DNA of 64,000 nt from Eunapius fragilis (taxonomy: Eukaryota > Porifera > Demospongiae > Spongillida > Spongillidae), in the NCBI GenBank assembly GCA_963681505.1, contig OY811972.1, forward strand, positions 15,853,110-15,917,109. Reading direction: 5' to 3'. Positions 17,840 to 32,500 of the stretch are shown piece after piece; within the stretch, counting starts at the first letter, position 1, and each line of letters begins with the position of its first letter. The translations under genes were made by a program, and so were the position numbers. The notes below the pieces were generated by a model, which worked only from the letters and a program-made list of their open reading frames with translations, was not told the DNA's origin and did no database searches.

Positions 17840-20800
17840 GAGACATGCAGTATGAGCAAACCACTGCACACATGGAAGATAGCAGTAACCATTCCTCTAT
17901 CTGTTTTAAATGCCACCCCGAGGATACCCGCTTTGGTATGGGTTTACCAAGCGATTCAAAAGTAGGTTCCCACCCATCCATTTCTATGGGAAATTTTTGA
18001 CTATCTTAGCATCGAGGTGTTATTGAGACATGCAATATGAGCAAACCACTGCACACATGGAAGATAGCAGTAACCATTCATCTATCTGTTTTATAGGCCA
18101 CCCCGAGGATACCTGCTTCGGTATGGGTTTACCAAGCGATTCAAAAGTAGGTTCCCACCCATACATTCCTTTGGGAAACCACCCATACATCTCTATGGGA
18201 AATATTGACTATCTTAGCATCGAGGTGTTGATGAGACATGCAGTATGAGCAAACCACTGCACACATGGAAGATAGCAGTAACCATTCCTCTATCTGTTTT
18301 AAATGCCACCCCGAGGATACCCGCTTTGGTATGGGTTTACCAAGCGATTCAAAAGTAGGTTCCCACCCATACATTTCTATGGGAAACCACCCATACATCT
18401 CTATGGGAAATATTGACTATCTTAGCATTGAGGTGTTGATGAGACATGCAGTATGAGCATACCACTGCACACATGGAAGATAGCAGTAACCATTCCTCTA
18501 TCTGTTTTCAATGCCACCCCGAGCATACCTGCTTTGGTATGGGTTACCCAAGCGATTCAAAAGTAGGTTCCCACCCATACATTCCTATGGGAAACCACCC
18601 ATACATCTCTATGGGAAATATTGACTATCTTAGCATCGAGGTGTTGATGAGACATGCAGTATGAGCAAACCACTGCACACATGGAAGATAGCAGTAACCA
18701 TTCCTCTTTCTGTTTTATATGCCACCCCGAGGATACCTGCTTCGGTATGGGTTTACCAAGCGATTCAAAAGTAGGTTCCCACCCATACATTTCTATGGGA
18801 AACCACCCATACATCTCTATGGGAAATATTGACTATCTTAGCATCGAGGTGTTGATGAGACATGCAGTATGAGCAAACCACTGCACACATGGAAGATAGC
18901 AGTAACCATTCCTCTATCTGTTTTCAATGCCACCCCGAGCATACCTGCTTTGGTATGGGTTACCCAAGCGACTCAAAAGTAGGTTCCCACCCATACATTC
19001 CTATGGGAAACCACCCATACATCTCTATGGGAAATATTGCCTATCTTAGCATCGAGGTGTTGATGAGACATGCAGTATGAGCAAACCACTGCACACATGG
19101 AAGATAGCAGTAACCATTCCTCTATCTGTTTTAAATGCCACCCCGAGGATACCCGCCTTGGTATGGGTTTACCAAGCGATTTAAAAGTAGGTTCCCACCC
19201 ATCCATTTCTATGGGAAATTTTTGACTATCTTAGCATCGAGGTGTTATTGAGACATGCAATATGAGCAAACCACTGCACACATGGAAGATAGCAGTAACC
19301 ATTCATCTATCTGTTTTATATGCCACCCCGAGGATACCTGCTTCGGTATGGGTTTACCAAGCGATTCAAAAGTAGGTTCCCACCCATACATTTCTATCGG
19401 AAATTCTTGACTATCTTAGCATCGAGGTGTTGATGAGACATGCAATATGAGCAAACCACTGCACACATGGGAGATAGCAGTAACCATTCCTCTTTCTGTT
19501 TTAAATGCCACCCCGAGGATACCCGCTTTGGTATGGGTTTACCAAGCGATTCAAAAGTAGGTTCCCACCCATACATTCCTATGGGAAACCACCCATACAT
19601 CTCTACGGGAAATATTGCCTATCTTAGCATCGAGGTGTTGATGAGACATGCAGTATGAGCAAACCACTGCACACATGGAAGATAGCAGTAACCATTCCTC
19701 TATCTGTTTTAAATGCCACCTCGAGGATACCCGCTTTGGTATGGGTTTACCAAGCGATTCAAAAGTAGGTTCCCACCCATACATTTCTATGGGAAATTTT
19801 TGACTATCTTAGCATCGAGGTGTTATTGAGACATGCAATATGAGCAAACCACTGCACACATGGAAGATAGCAGTAACCATTCATCTATCTGTTTTATATG
19901 CCACCCCGAGGATACCTGCTTCGGTATGGGTTTACCAAGCGATTCAAAAGTAGGTTCCCACCCATACATTTCTATGGGAAATATTGCCTATCTTAGCATC
20001 GAGGTGTTGATGACACATGCAGTATGAGCAAACCACTGCACACATGGAAGATAGCAGTAACCATTCCTCTATCTGTTTTAAATGCCACCCCGAGGATACC
20101 CGCTTTGGTATGGGTTTACCAAGCGATTCAAAATTAGGTTCCCACCCATACATTTCTATGGGAAATTTTTGACTATCTTAGCATCGAGGTGTTATTGAGA
20201 CATGCAATATGAGCAAACCACTGCACACTTGGAAGATAGCAGTAACCATTCATCTATCTGTTTTATAGGCCACCCCGAGGATACCTGCTTCGGTATGGGT
20301 TTACCAAGCGATTCAAAAGTAGGTTCCCACCCATACATTTCTATGGGAAATTCTTGACTATCTTAGCATCGAGGTGTTGATGAGACATGCAATATGAGCA
20401 AACCACTGCACACATGGGAGATAGCAGTAACCATTCCTCTTTCTGTTTTAAATGCCACCCCGAGGATACCCGCTTTGGTATGGGTTTACAAAGCGATTCA
20501 AAAGTAGGTTCCCACCCATACATTCCTATGGGAAACCACCCATACATCTCTATGGGAAATATTGACTATCTTAGCATCGAGGTGTTGATGAGACATGCAG
20601 TATGAGCAAACCACTGCACACATGGAAGATAGCAGTAACCATTCCTCTATCTGTTTTAAATGCCACCCCGAGAATACCCGCTTTGGTATGGGTTTACCAA
20701 GCGATTCAAAAGTAGGTTCCCACCCATACATTTCTATGGGAAACCACCCATACATCTCTATGGGAAATATTGACTATCTTAGCATCGAGGTGTTGATGAG

Positions 20801-21370
20801 ACATGCAGTATGAGCATACCACTGCACACATGGAAGATAGCAGTAACCTTTCCTCTATCTGTTTTCAATGCCACCCCGAGCATACCTGCTTTGGTATGGG
20901 TTACCCAAGCGATTCAAAAGTAGGTTCCCACCCATACATTCCTATGGGAAACCACCCATACATCTCTATGGGAAATATTGACTATCTTAGCATCGAGGTG
21001 TTGATGAGACATGCAGTATGAGCAAACCACTGCACACATGGAAGATAGCAGTAACCATTCCTCTTTCTGTTTTATATGCCACCCCGAGGATACCTGCTTC
21101 GGTATGGGTTTACCAAGCGATTCAAAAGTAGGTTCCCACCCATACACTTCTATCGGAAATTCTTGACTATCTTAGCATCGAGGTGTTGATGAGACATGCA
21201 ATATGAGCAAACCACTGCACACATGGGAGATAGCAGTAACCATTCCTCTTTCTGTTTTAAATGCCACCCCGAGGATACCCGCTTTGGTATGGGTTTACCA
21301 AGCGATTCAAAAGTAGGTTCCCACCCATACATTCCTATGGGAAACCACCCATACATCTCTATGGGAAATA
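17840..21370. repeat. Satellite 1 higher-order block, copy 1 of a 3.5-kb duplication
   Basis: Unit order, lengths and private variants match 33,314-36,845 at a constant offset of 15,474 bp. Shared rare changes include TTTACAAAGCG (20,487/35,961), CACACTTGG (20,225/35,699), GCATTGAGG (18,425/33,899) and CCTTTCC (20,848/36,322). Confidence 0.85.
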
Positions 21371-23949
21371 TTGCCTATCTTAGCATCGAGGTGTTGATGA
21401 GACATGCAGTATGAGCAAACCACTGCACACATGGAAGATAGCAGTAACCATTCCTCTATCTGTTTTAAATGCCACCCCGAGGATACCCGCTTTGGTATGG
21501 GTTTACCAAGCGATTCAAAAGTAGGTTCCCACCCATACATTTCTATGGGAAATTTTTGACTATCTTAGCATCGAGGTGTTATTGAGACATGCAATATGAG
21601 CAAACCACTGCACACATGGAAGATAGCAGTAACCATTTATCTATCTGTTTTATATGCCACCCCGAGGATACCTGCTTCGGTATGGGTTTACCAAGCGATT
21701 CAAAAGTAGGTTCCCACCCATACATTTCTATGGGAAATATTGCCTATCTTAGCATCGAGGTGTTGATGACACATGCAGTATGAGCAAACCACTGCACACA
21801 TGGAAGATAGCAGTAACCATTCCTCTATCTGTTTTAAATGCCACCCCGAGGATACCCGCTTTGGTATGGGTTTACCAAGCGATTCAAAAGTAGGTTCCCA
21901 CCCATACATTTCTATGGGAAATTTTTGACTATCTTAGCATCGAGGTGTTATTGAGACATGCAATATGAGCAAACCACTGCACACATGGAAGATAGCAGTA
22001 ACCATTCATCTATCTGTTTTATATGCCACCCCGAGGATACCTGCTTCGGTATGGGTTTACCAAGCGATTCAAAAGTAGGTTCCCACCCATACATTTCTAT
22101 GGGAAATTCTTGACTATCTTAGCATCGAGGTGTTGATGAGACATGCAATATGAGCAAACCACTGCACACATGGGAGATAGCAGTAACCATTCCTCTTTCT
22201 GTTTTAAATGCCACCCCGAGGATACCCGCTTTGGTATGGGTTTACCAAGCGATTCAAAAGTAGGTTCCCACCCATACATTCCTATGGGAAACCACCCATA
22301 CATCTCTATGGGAAATATTGACTATCTTAGCATCGAGGTGTTGATGAGACATGCAGTATGAGCAAACCACTGCACACATGGAAGATAGCAGTAACCATTC
22401 CTCTATCTGTTTTAAATGCCACCCCGAGGATACCCGCTTTGGTATGGGTTTACCAAGCGATTCAAAAGTAGGTTCCCACCCATACATTTCTATGGGAAAC
22501 CACCCATACATCTCTATGGGAAATATTGACTATCTTAGCATCGAGGTGTTGATGAGACATGCAGTATGAGCATACCACTGCACACATGGAAGATAGCAGT
22601 AACCATTCCTCTATCTGTTTTCAATGCCACCCCGAGCATACCTGCTTTGGTATGGGTTACCCAAGCGATTCAAAAGTAGGTTTCCACCCATACATTCCTA
22701 TGGGAAACCACCCATACATCTCTATGGGAAATATTGACTATCTTAGCATCGAGGTGTTGATGAGACATGCAGTATGAGCAAACCACTGCACACATGGAAG
22801 ATAGCAGTAACCATTCCTCTATCTGTTTTAAATGCCACCCCGAGGATACCCGCTTTGGTATGGGTTTACCAAGCGATTCAAAAGTAGGTTCCCACCCATA
22901 CATTTCTATGGGAAACCACCCATACATCTCTATGGGAAATATTGCCTATCTTAGCATCGAGGTGTTCATGACACATGCAGTATGAGCAAACCACTGCACA
23001 CATGGAAGATAGCAGTAACCATTCCTCTATCTGTTCTATATGCCACCCCGAGGATACCTGCTTTGGTATGGGTTTACCAAGCGATTCAAAAGTAGGTTCC
23101 CACCCATACATCTCTATGGGAAATATTGCCTATCTTAGCATCGAGGTGTTGATGACACATGCAGTATGAGCAAACCACTGCACACATGGAAGATAGCAGT
23201 AACCATTCCTCTATCTGTTTTCAATGCCACCCCGAGCATACCTGCTTTGGAATGGGTTACCCAAGCGATTCAAAAGTAGGTTCCCACCCATACATTCCTA
23301 TGGGAAACCACCCATACATCTCTATGGGAAATATTGCCTATCTTAGCATCGAGGTGTTGATGAGACATGCAGTATGAGCAAACCACTGCACACATGGAAG
23401 ATAGCAGTAACCATTCCTCTATCTGTTTTCAATGCCACCCCGAGCATACCTGCTTTGGTATGGGTTACCCAAGCGATTCAAAAGTAGGTTCCCACCCATA
23501 CATTCCTATGGGAAACCACCCATACATCTCTATGGGAAATATTGCCTATCTTAGCATCGAGGTGTTGATGAGACATGCAGTATGAGCAAACCACTGCACA
23601 CATGGAAGATAGCAGTAACCATTCCTCTATTTGTTTTAAATGCCACCCCGAGGATACCCGCTTTGGTATGGGTTTACCAAGCGATTCAAAAGTAGGTTCC
23701 CACCCTTACATTTCTATGGGAAATTTTTGACTATCTTAGCATCGAGGTGTTATTGAGACATGCAATATGAGCAAACCACTGCACACATGGAAGATAGCAG
23801 TAACCATTCATCTATCTGTTTTATATGCCACCCCGAGGATACCTGCTTCGGTATGGGTTTACCAAGCGATTCAAAAGTAGGTTCCCACCCATACATCTCT
23901 ATGGGAAATATTGCCTATCTTAGCATCGAGGTGTTGATGACACATGCAG

Positions 23950-26900
23950 TATGAGCAAACCACTGCACACATGGAAGATAGCAGTAACCATTCCTCTATC
24001 TGTTTTAAATGCCACCCCGAGGATACCCACTCTGGTATGGGTTTACCAAGCGATTCAAAAGTAGGTTCCCACCCATACATTTCTATGGGAAATTTTTGAC
24101 TATCTTAGCATCGAGGTGTTATTGAGACATGCAATATGAGCAAACCACTGCACACATGGAAGATAGCAGTAACCATTCATCTATCTGTTTTAAATGCCAC
24201 CCCGAGGATACCCTCTTTGGTATGGGTTTACCAAGCGATTCAAAAGTAGGTTCCCACCCATACATTTCTATGGGAAATATTGACTATCTTAGCATCGAGG
24301 TGTTGATGAGACATGCTGTATGAGCAAACCACTGCACACATGGAAGATAGCAGTAACCATTCCTCTATCTGTTTTAAATGCCACCCCGAGGATACCCGCT
24401 TTGGTATGGGTTTACCAAGCGATTCAAAAGTAGGTTCCCACCCATACATTTCTATGGGAAATTTTTGACTATCTTAGCATCGAGGTGTTATTGAGACATG
24501 CAATATGAGCAAACCACTGCACACATGGAAGATAGCAGTAACCATTCATCTATCTGTTTTATATGCCACCCCGAGGATACCTGCTTCGGTATGGGTTTAC
24601 CAAGCGATTCAAAAGTAGGTTCCCACCCATACATTTCTATGGGAAATTCTTGACTATCTTAGCATCGAGGTGTTGATGAGACATGCAATATGAGCAAACC
24701 ACTGCACACATGGAAGATAGCAGTAACCATTCCTCTATCTGTTTTCAATGCCACCCCGAGCATACCTGCTTTCTAATGGGTTACCCAAGCGATTTAAAAG
24801 TAGGTTCCCACCCATACATTCCTATGGGAAACCACCCATACATCTCTATGGGAAATATTGCCTATCTTAGCATCGAGGTGTTGATGAGACATGCAGTATG
24901 AGCAAACCACTGCACACATGGAAGATAGCAGTAACCATTCCTCTATCTGTTTTAAATGCCACCCCGAGGATACCCGCTTTGGTATGGGTTTACCAAGCGA
25001 TTCAAAAGTAGGTTCCCACCCATACATTTCTATGGGAAATATTGACTATCTTAGCATCGAGGTGTTGATGAGACATGCAGTATGAGCAAACCACTGCACA
25101 CATGGAAGATAGCAGTAACCATTCCTCTATCTGTTTTAAATGCCACCCCGAGGATACCCGCTTTGGTATGGGTTTACCAAGCGATTCAAAAGTAGGTTCC
25201 CACCCATACATTCCTATGGGAAACCACCCATACATCTCTATGGGAAATATTGCCTATCTTAGCATCGAGGTGTTGATGAGACATGCAGTATGAGCAAACC
25301 ACTGCACACATGGAAAATAGCAGTAACCATTCCTCTATTAGTCTTAAATGCCACCTCTAGGATACCCGCTTTGGTATGGGTTTACCAAGCGATTCAAAAG
25401 TAGGTTCCCACCCATACATCTCTATGGGAAATATTGCCTATCTTAGCATCGAGGTGTTATTGAGACATGCGATATGAGCAAACCACTGCACACATGGAAG
25501 ATAGCAGTAACCATTCCTCTATCTGTTTTAAATGCCACCCCGAGGATACCCACTTTGGTATGGGTTTACCAAGCGATTCAAAAGTAGGTTCCCACCCATA
25601 CATTTCTATGGGAAATTTTTGACTATCTTAGCATCGAGGTGTTATTGAGACATGCAATATGAGCAAACCACTGCACACATGGAAGATAGCAGTAACCATT
25701 CATCTATCTGTTTTAAATGCCACCCCGAGGATACCCTCTTTGGTATGGGTTTACCAAGCGATTCAAAAGTAGGTTCCCACCCATACATTTCTATGGGAAA
25801 TATTGACTATCTTAGCATCGAGGTGTTGATGAGACATGCTGTATGAGCAAACCACTGCACACATGGAAGATAGCAGTAACCATTCCTCTATCTGTTTTAA
25901 ATGCCACCCCGAGGATACCCGCTTTGGTATGGGTTTACCAAGCGATTCAAAAGTAGGTTCCCACCCATACATTTCTATGGGAAATTTTTGACTATCTTAG
26001 CATCGAGGTGTTATTGAGACATGCAATATGAGCAAACCACTGCACACATGGAAGATAGCAGTAACCATTCATCTATCTGTTTTATATGCCACCCCGAGGA
26101 TACCTGCTTCGGTATGGGTTTACCAAGCGATTCAAAAGTAGGTTCCCACCCATACATTTCTATGGGAAATTCTTGACTATCTTAGCATCGAGGTGTTGAT
26201 GAGACATGCAATATGAGCAAACCACTGCACACATGGAAGATAGCAGTAACCATTCCTCTATCTGTTTTCAATGCCACCCCGAGCATACCTGCTTTGGAAT
26301 GGGTTACCCAAGCGATTTAAAAGTAGGTTCCCACCCATACATTCCTATGGGAAACCACCCATACATCTCTATGGGAAATATTGCCTATCTTAGCATCGAG
26401 GTGTTGATGAGACATGCAGTATGAGCAAACCACTGCACACATGGAAGATAGCAGTAACCATTCCTCTATCTGTTTTAAATGCCACCCCGAGGATACCCGC
26501 TTTGGTATGGGTTTACCAAGCGATTCAAAAGTAGGTTCCCACCCATACATTTCTATGGGAAATATTGACTATCTTAGCATCGAGGTGTTGATGAGACATG
26601 CAGTATGAGCAAACCACTGCACACATGGAAGATAGCAGTAACCATTCCTCTATCTGTTTTAAATGCCACCCCGAGGATACCCGCTTTGGTATGGGTTTAC
26701 CAAGCGATTCAAAAGTAGGTTCCCACCCATACATTCCTATGGGAAACCACCCATACATCTCTATGGGAAATATTGCCTATCTTAGCATCGAGGTTGTGAT
26801 GAGACATGCAGTATGAGCAAACCACTGCACACATGGAAAATAGCAGTAACCATTCCTCTATTAGTCTTAAATGCCACCTCTAGGATACCCGCTTTGGTAT

Positions 26901-27038
26901 GGGTTTACCAAGCGATTCAAAAGTAGGTTCCCACCCATACATCTCTATGGGAAATATTGCCTATCTTAGCATCGAGGTGTTATTGAGACATGCGATATGA
27001 GCAAACCACTGCACACATGGAAGATAGCAGTAACCATT
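23950..27038. repeat. Satellite 1 tandem higher-order repeat, 2 x 1,523 bp
   Basis: Unit variants at 24,129, 24,683, 24,891 and 25,075 recur at 25,652, 26,206, 26,414 and 26,598, all offset by 1,523 bp. Both copies carry the unusual TTAGTCTTAAATGCCACCTC variant (25,339 and 26,862). Confidence 0.8.
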
Positions 27039-29576
27039 CATCTATCTGTTTTATATGCCACCCCGAGGATACCTGCTTCGGTATGGGTTTACCAAGCGAT
27101 TCAAAAGTAGGTTCCCACCCATACATTTCTATAGGAAATTCTTGACTATCTTAGCATCGAGGTGTTGATGAGACATGCAATATGAGCAAACCACTGCACA
27201 CATGGGAGATAGCAGTAACCATTCCTCTTTCTGTTTTAAATGCCACCCCGAGGATACCCTCTTTGGTATGGGTTTACCAAGCGATTCAAAAGTAGGTTCC
27301 CACCCATACATTTCTATGGGAAATTCTTGACTATCTTAGCATCGAGGTGTTGATGAGACATGCAATATGAGCAAACCACTGCACACATGGGAGATAGCAG
27401 TAACCATTCCTATTTCTGTTTTAAATGCCACCCCGAGCATACCTGCTTTGGTATGGGTTACCCAAGCGATACAAAAGTAGGTTCCCACCCATACATTCCT
27501 ATGGGAAACCACCCATACATCTCTATGGGAAATATTGCCTATCTTAGCATCGAGGTGTTGATGAGACATGCAGTATGAGCAAACCACTGCACACATGGAA
27601 AATAGCAGTAACCATTCCTCTATTAGTCTTAAATGCCACCTCTAGGATACCCGCTTTGGTATGGGTTTACCAAGCGATTCAAAAGTAGGTTCCCACCCAT
27701 ACATTCCTATGGGAAACCACCCATACATCTCTATGGGAAATATTGCCTATCTTAGCATCGAGGTGTTGATGAGACATGCAGTATGAGCAAACCACTGCAC
27801 ACATGGAAGATAGCAGTAACCATTCCTCTATCTGTTTTAAATGCCACCCCGAGGATACCCGCTTTGGTATGGGTTTACCAAGCGATTCAAAAGTAGGTTC
27901 CCACCCATACATTTCTATGGGAAATTTTTGACTATCTTAGCATCGAGGTGTTATTGAGACATGCAATATGAGCAAACCACTGCACACATGGAAGATAGCA
28001 GTAACCATTCATCTATCTGTTTTATATGCCACCCCGAGGATACCTGCTTCGGTATGGGTTTACCAAGCGATTCAAAAGTAGGTTCCCACCCATACATCTC
28101 TATGGGAAATATTGCCTATTTTAGCATCGAGGTGTTGATGACACATGCAGTATGAGCAAACCACTGCACACATGGAAGATAGCAGTAACCATTCCTCTAT
28201 CTGTTTTAAATGCCACCCCGAGGATACCCGCTTTGGTATGGGTTTACCAAGCGATTCAAAAGTAGGTTCCCACCCATACATTTCTATGGGAAATTCTTGA
28301 CTATCTTAGCATCGAGGTGTTGATGAGACATGCAATATGAGCAAACCACTGCACACATGGGAGATAGCAGTAACCATTCCTCTTTCTGTTTTAAATGCCA
28401 CCCCGAGGATACCCGCTTTGGTATGGGTTTACCAAGCGATTCAAAAGTAGGTTCCCACCCATACATTCCTATGGGAAACCACCCATACATCTCTATGGGA
28501 AATATTGACTATCTTAGCATCGAGGTGTTGATGAGACATGCAGTATGAGCAAACCATTGCACACATGGAAGATAGCAGTAACCATTCCTCTATCTGTTTT
28601 AAATGCCACCCCGAGGATACCCGCTTTGGTATGGGTTTACCAAGCGATTCAAAAGTAGGTTCCCACCCATACATTTCTATGGGAAACCACCCATACATCT
28701 CTATGGGAAATATTGACTATCTTAGCATCGAGGTGTTGATGAGACATGCAGTATGAGCATACCACTGCACACATGGAAGATAGCAGTAACCATTCCTCCA
28801 TCTGTTTTCAATGCCACCCCGAGCATACCTGCTTTGGTATGGGTTACCCAAGCGATTCAAAAGTAGGTTCCCACCCATACATTCCTATGGGAAACCACCC
28901 ATACATCTCTATGGGAAATATTGACTATCTTAGCATCGAGGTGTTGATGAGACATGCAGTATGAGCAAACCACTGCACACATGGAAGATAGCAGTAACCA
29001 TTCCTCTATCTGTTTTAAATGCCACCCCGAGGATACCCGCTTTGGTATGGGTTTACCAAGCGATTCAAAAGTAGGTTCCCACCCATACATTTCTGTGGGA
29101 AACCACCCATACATCTCTATGGGAAATATTGACTATCTTAGCATCGAGGTGTTGATGAGACATGCAGTATGAGCATACCACTGCACACATGGAAGATAGC
29201 AGTAACCATTCCTCTATCTGTTTTCAATGCCACCCCGAGCATACCTGCTTTGGTATGGGTTACCCAAGCGACTCAAAAGTAGGTTCCCACCCATACATTC
29301 CTATGGGAAACCACCATACATCTCTATGGGAAATATTGACTATCTTAGCATCGAGGTGTTGATGAGACATGCAGTATGAGCAAACCACTGCACACATGGA
29401 AGATAGCAGTAACCATTCCTCTATCTGTTTTAAATGCCACCCTGAGGATACCCGCTTTGGTATGGGTTTACCAAGCGATTCAAAAGTAGGTTCCCACCCA
29501 TACATTTCTATGGGAAACCACCCATACATCTCTATGGGAAATATTGACTATCTTAGCATCGAGGTGTTGATGAGAC

Positions 29577-32500
29577 ATGCAGTATGAGCAAACCACTGCA
29601 CACATGGAAGATAGCAGGAACCATTCCTCTATCTGTTTTAAATGCCACCCCGAGGATACCCGCTTTGGTATGGGTTTACCAAGCGATTCAAAAGTAGGTT
29701 CCCACCCATACATTTCTGTGGGAAACCACCCATACATCTCTATGGGAAATATTGACTATCTTAGCATCGAGGTGTTGATGAGACATGCAGTATGAGCATA
29801 CCACTGCACACATGGAAGATAGCAGTAACCATTCCTCTATCTGTTTTCAATGCCACCCCGAGCATACCTGCTTTGGTATGGGTTACCCAAGCGACTCAAA
29901 AGTAGGTTCCCACCCATACATTCCTATGGGAAACTACCCATACATCTCTATGGGAAATATTGCCTATCTTAGCATCGAGGTGTTGATGAGACATGCAGTA
30001 TGAGCAAACCACTGCACACATGGAAGATAGCAGTAACCATTCCTCTATCTGTTTTAAATGCCACCCCGAGGATACCCGCCTTGATATGGGTTTACCAAGC
30101 GATTTAAAAGTCGGTTCCCACCCATACATTTCTATGGGAAATTTTTGACTATCTTAGCATCGAGGTGTTATTGAGACATGCAATATGAGCAAACCACTGC
30201 ACACATGGAAGATAGCAGTAACCATTCATCTATCTGTTTTATATGCCACCCCGAGGATACCTGCTTCGGTATGGGTTTACCAAGCGATTCAAAAGTAGGT
30301 TCCCACCCATACATTTCTATCGGAAATTCTTGACTATCTTAGCATCGAGGTGTTGATGAGACATGCAATATGAGCAAACCACTGCACACATGGGAGATAG
30401 CAGTAACCATTCCTCTTTCTGTTTTAAATGCCACCCCGAGGATACCCGCTTTGGTATGGGTTTACCAAGCGATTCAAAAGTAGGTTCCCACCCATACATT
30501 CCTATGGGAAACCACCCATACATCTCTACGGGAAATATTGCCTATCTTAGCATCGAGGTGTTGATGAGACATGCAGTATGAGCAAACCACTGCACACATG
30601 GAAGATAGCAGTAACCATTCCTCTATCTGTTTTAAATGCCACCTCGAGGATACCCGCTTTGGTATGGGTTTACCAAGCGATTCAAAAGTAGGTTCCCACC
30701 CATACATTTCTATGGGAAATTTTTGACTATCTTAGCATCGAGGTGTTATTGAGACATGCAATATGAGCAAACCACTGCACACATGGAAGATAGCAGTAAC
30801 CATTCATCTATCTGTTTTATATGCCACCCCGAGGATACCTGCTTCGGTATGGGTTTACCAAGCGATTCAAAAGTAGGTTCCCACCCATACATTTCTATGG
30901 GAAATATTGCCTATCTTAGCATCGAGGTGTTGATGACACATGCAGTATGAGCAAACCACTGCACACATGGAAGATAGCAGTAACCATTCCTCTATCTGTT
31001 TTAAATGCCACCCCGAGGATACCCGCTTTGGTATGGGTTTACCAAGCGATTCAAAAGTAGGTTCCCACCCATCCATTTCTATGGGAAATTTTTGACTGTC
31101 TTAGCATCGAGGTGTTATTGAGACATGCAATATGAGCAAACCACTGCACACATGGAAGATAGCAGTAACCATTCATCTATCTGTTTTATAGGCCACCCCG
31201 AGGATACCTGCTTCGGTATGGGTTTACCAAGCGATTCAAAAGTAGGTTCCCACCCATACATTCCTTTGGGAAACCACCCATACATCTCTATGGGAAATAT
31301 TGACTATCTTAGCATCGAGGTGTTGATGAGACATGCAGTATGAGCAAACCACTGCACACATGGAAGATAGCAGTAACCATTCCTCTATCTGTTTTAAATG
31401 CCACCCCGAGGATACCCGCTTTGGTATGGGTTTACCAAGCGATTCAAAAGTAGGTTCCCACCCATACATTTCTATGGGAAACCACCCATACATCTCTATG
31501 GGAAATATTGACTATCTTAGCATCGAGGTGTTGATGAGACATGCAGTATGAGCATACCACTGCACACATGGAAGATAGCAGTAACCATTCCTCTATCTGT
31601 TTTCAATGCCACCCCGAGCATACCTGCTTTGGTATGGGTTACCCAAGCGATTCAAAAGTAGGTTCCCACCCATACATTCCTATGGGAAACCACCCATACA
31701 TCTCTATGGGAAATATTGACTATCTTAGCATCGAGGTGTTGATGAGACATGCAGTATGAGCAAACCACTGCACACATGGAAGATAGCAGTAACCATTCCT
31801 CTTTCTGTTTTATATGCCACCCCGAGGATACCTGCTTCGGTATGGGTTTACCAAGCGATTCAAAAGTAGGTTCCCACCCATACATTTCTATGGGAAACCA
31901 CCCATACATCTCTATGGGAAATATTGACTATCTTAGCATCGAGGTGTTGACGAGACATGCAGTATGAGCAAACCACTGCACACATGGAAGATAGCAGTAA
32001 CCATTCCTCTATCTGTTTTAAATGCCACCCCGAGGATACCCGCTTTGGTATGGGTTTACCAAGCGATTCAAAAGTAGGTTCCCACCCATACATTTCTGTG
32101 GGAAACCACCCATACATCTCTATGGGAAATATTGACTATCTTAGCATCGAGGTGTTGATGAGACATGCAGTATGAGCATACCACTGCACACATGGAAGAT
32201 AGCAGTAACCATTCCTCTATCTGTTTTCAATGCCACCCCGAGCATACCTGCTTTGGTATGGGTTACCCAAGCGACTCAAAAGTAGGTTCCCACCCATACA
32301 TTCCTATGGGAAACCACCCATACATCTCTATGGGAAATATTGCCTATCTTAGCATCGAGGTGTTGATGAGACATGCAGTATGAGCAAACCACTGCACACA
32401 TGGAAGATAGCAGTAACCATTCCTCTATCTGTTTTAAATGCCACCCCGAGGATACCCGCCTTGATATGGGTTTACCAAGCGATTTAAAAGTAGGTTCCCA

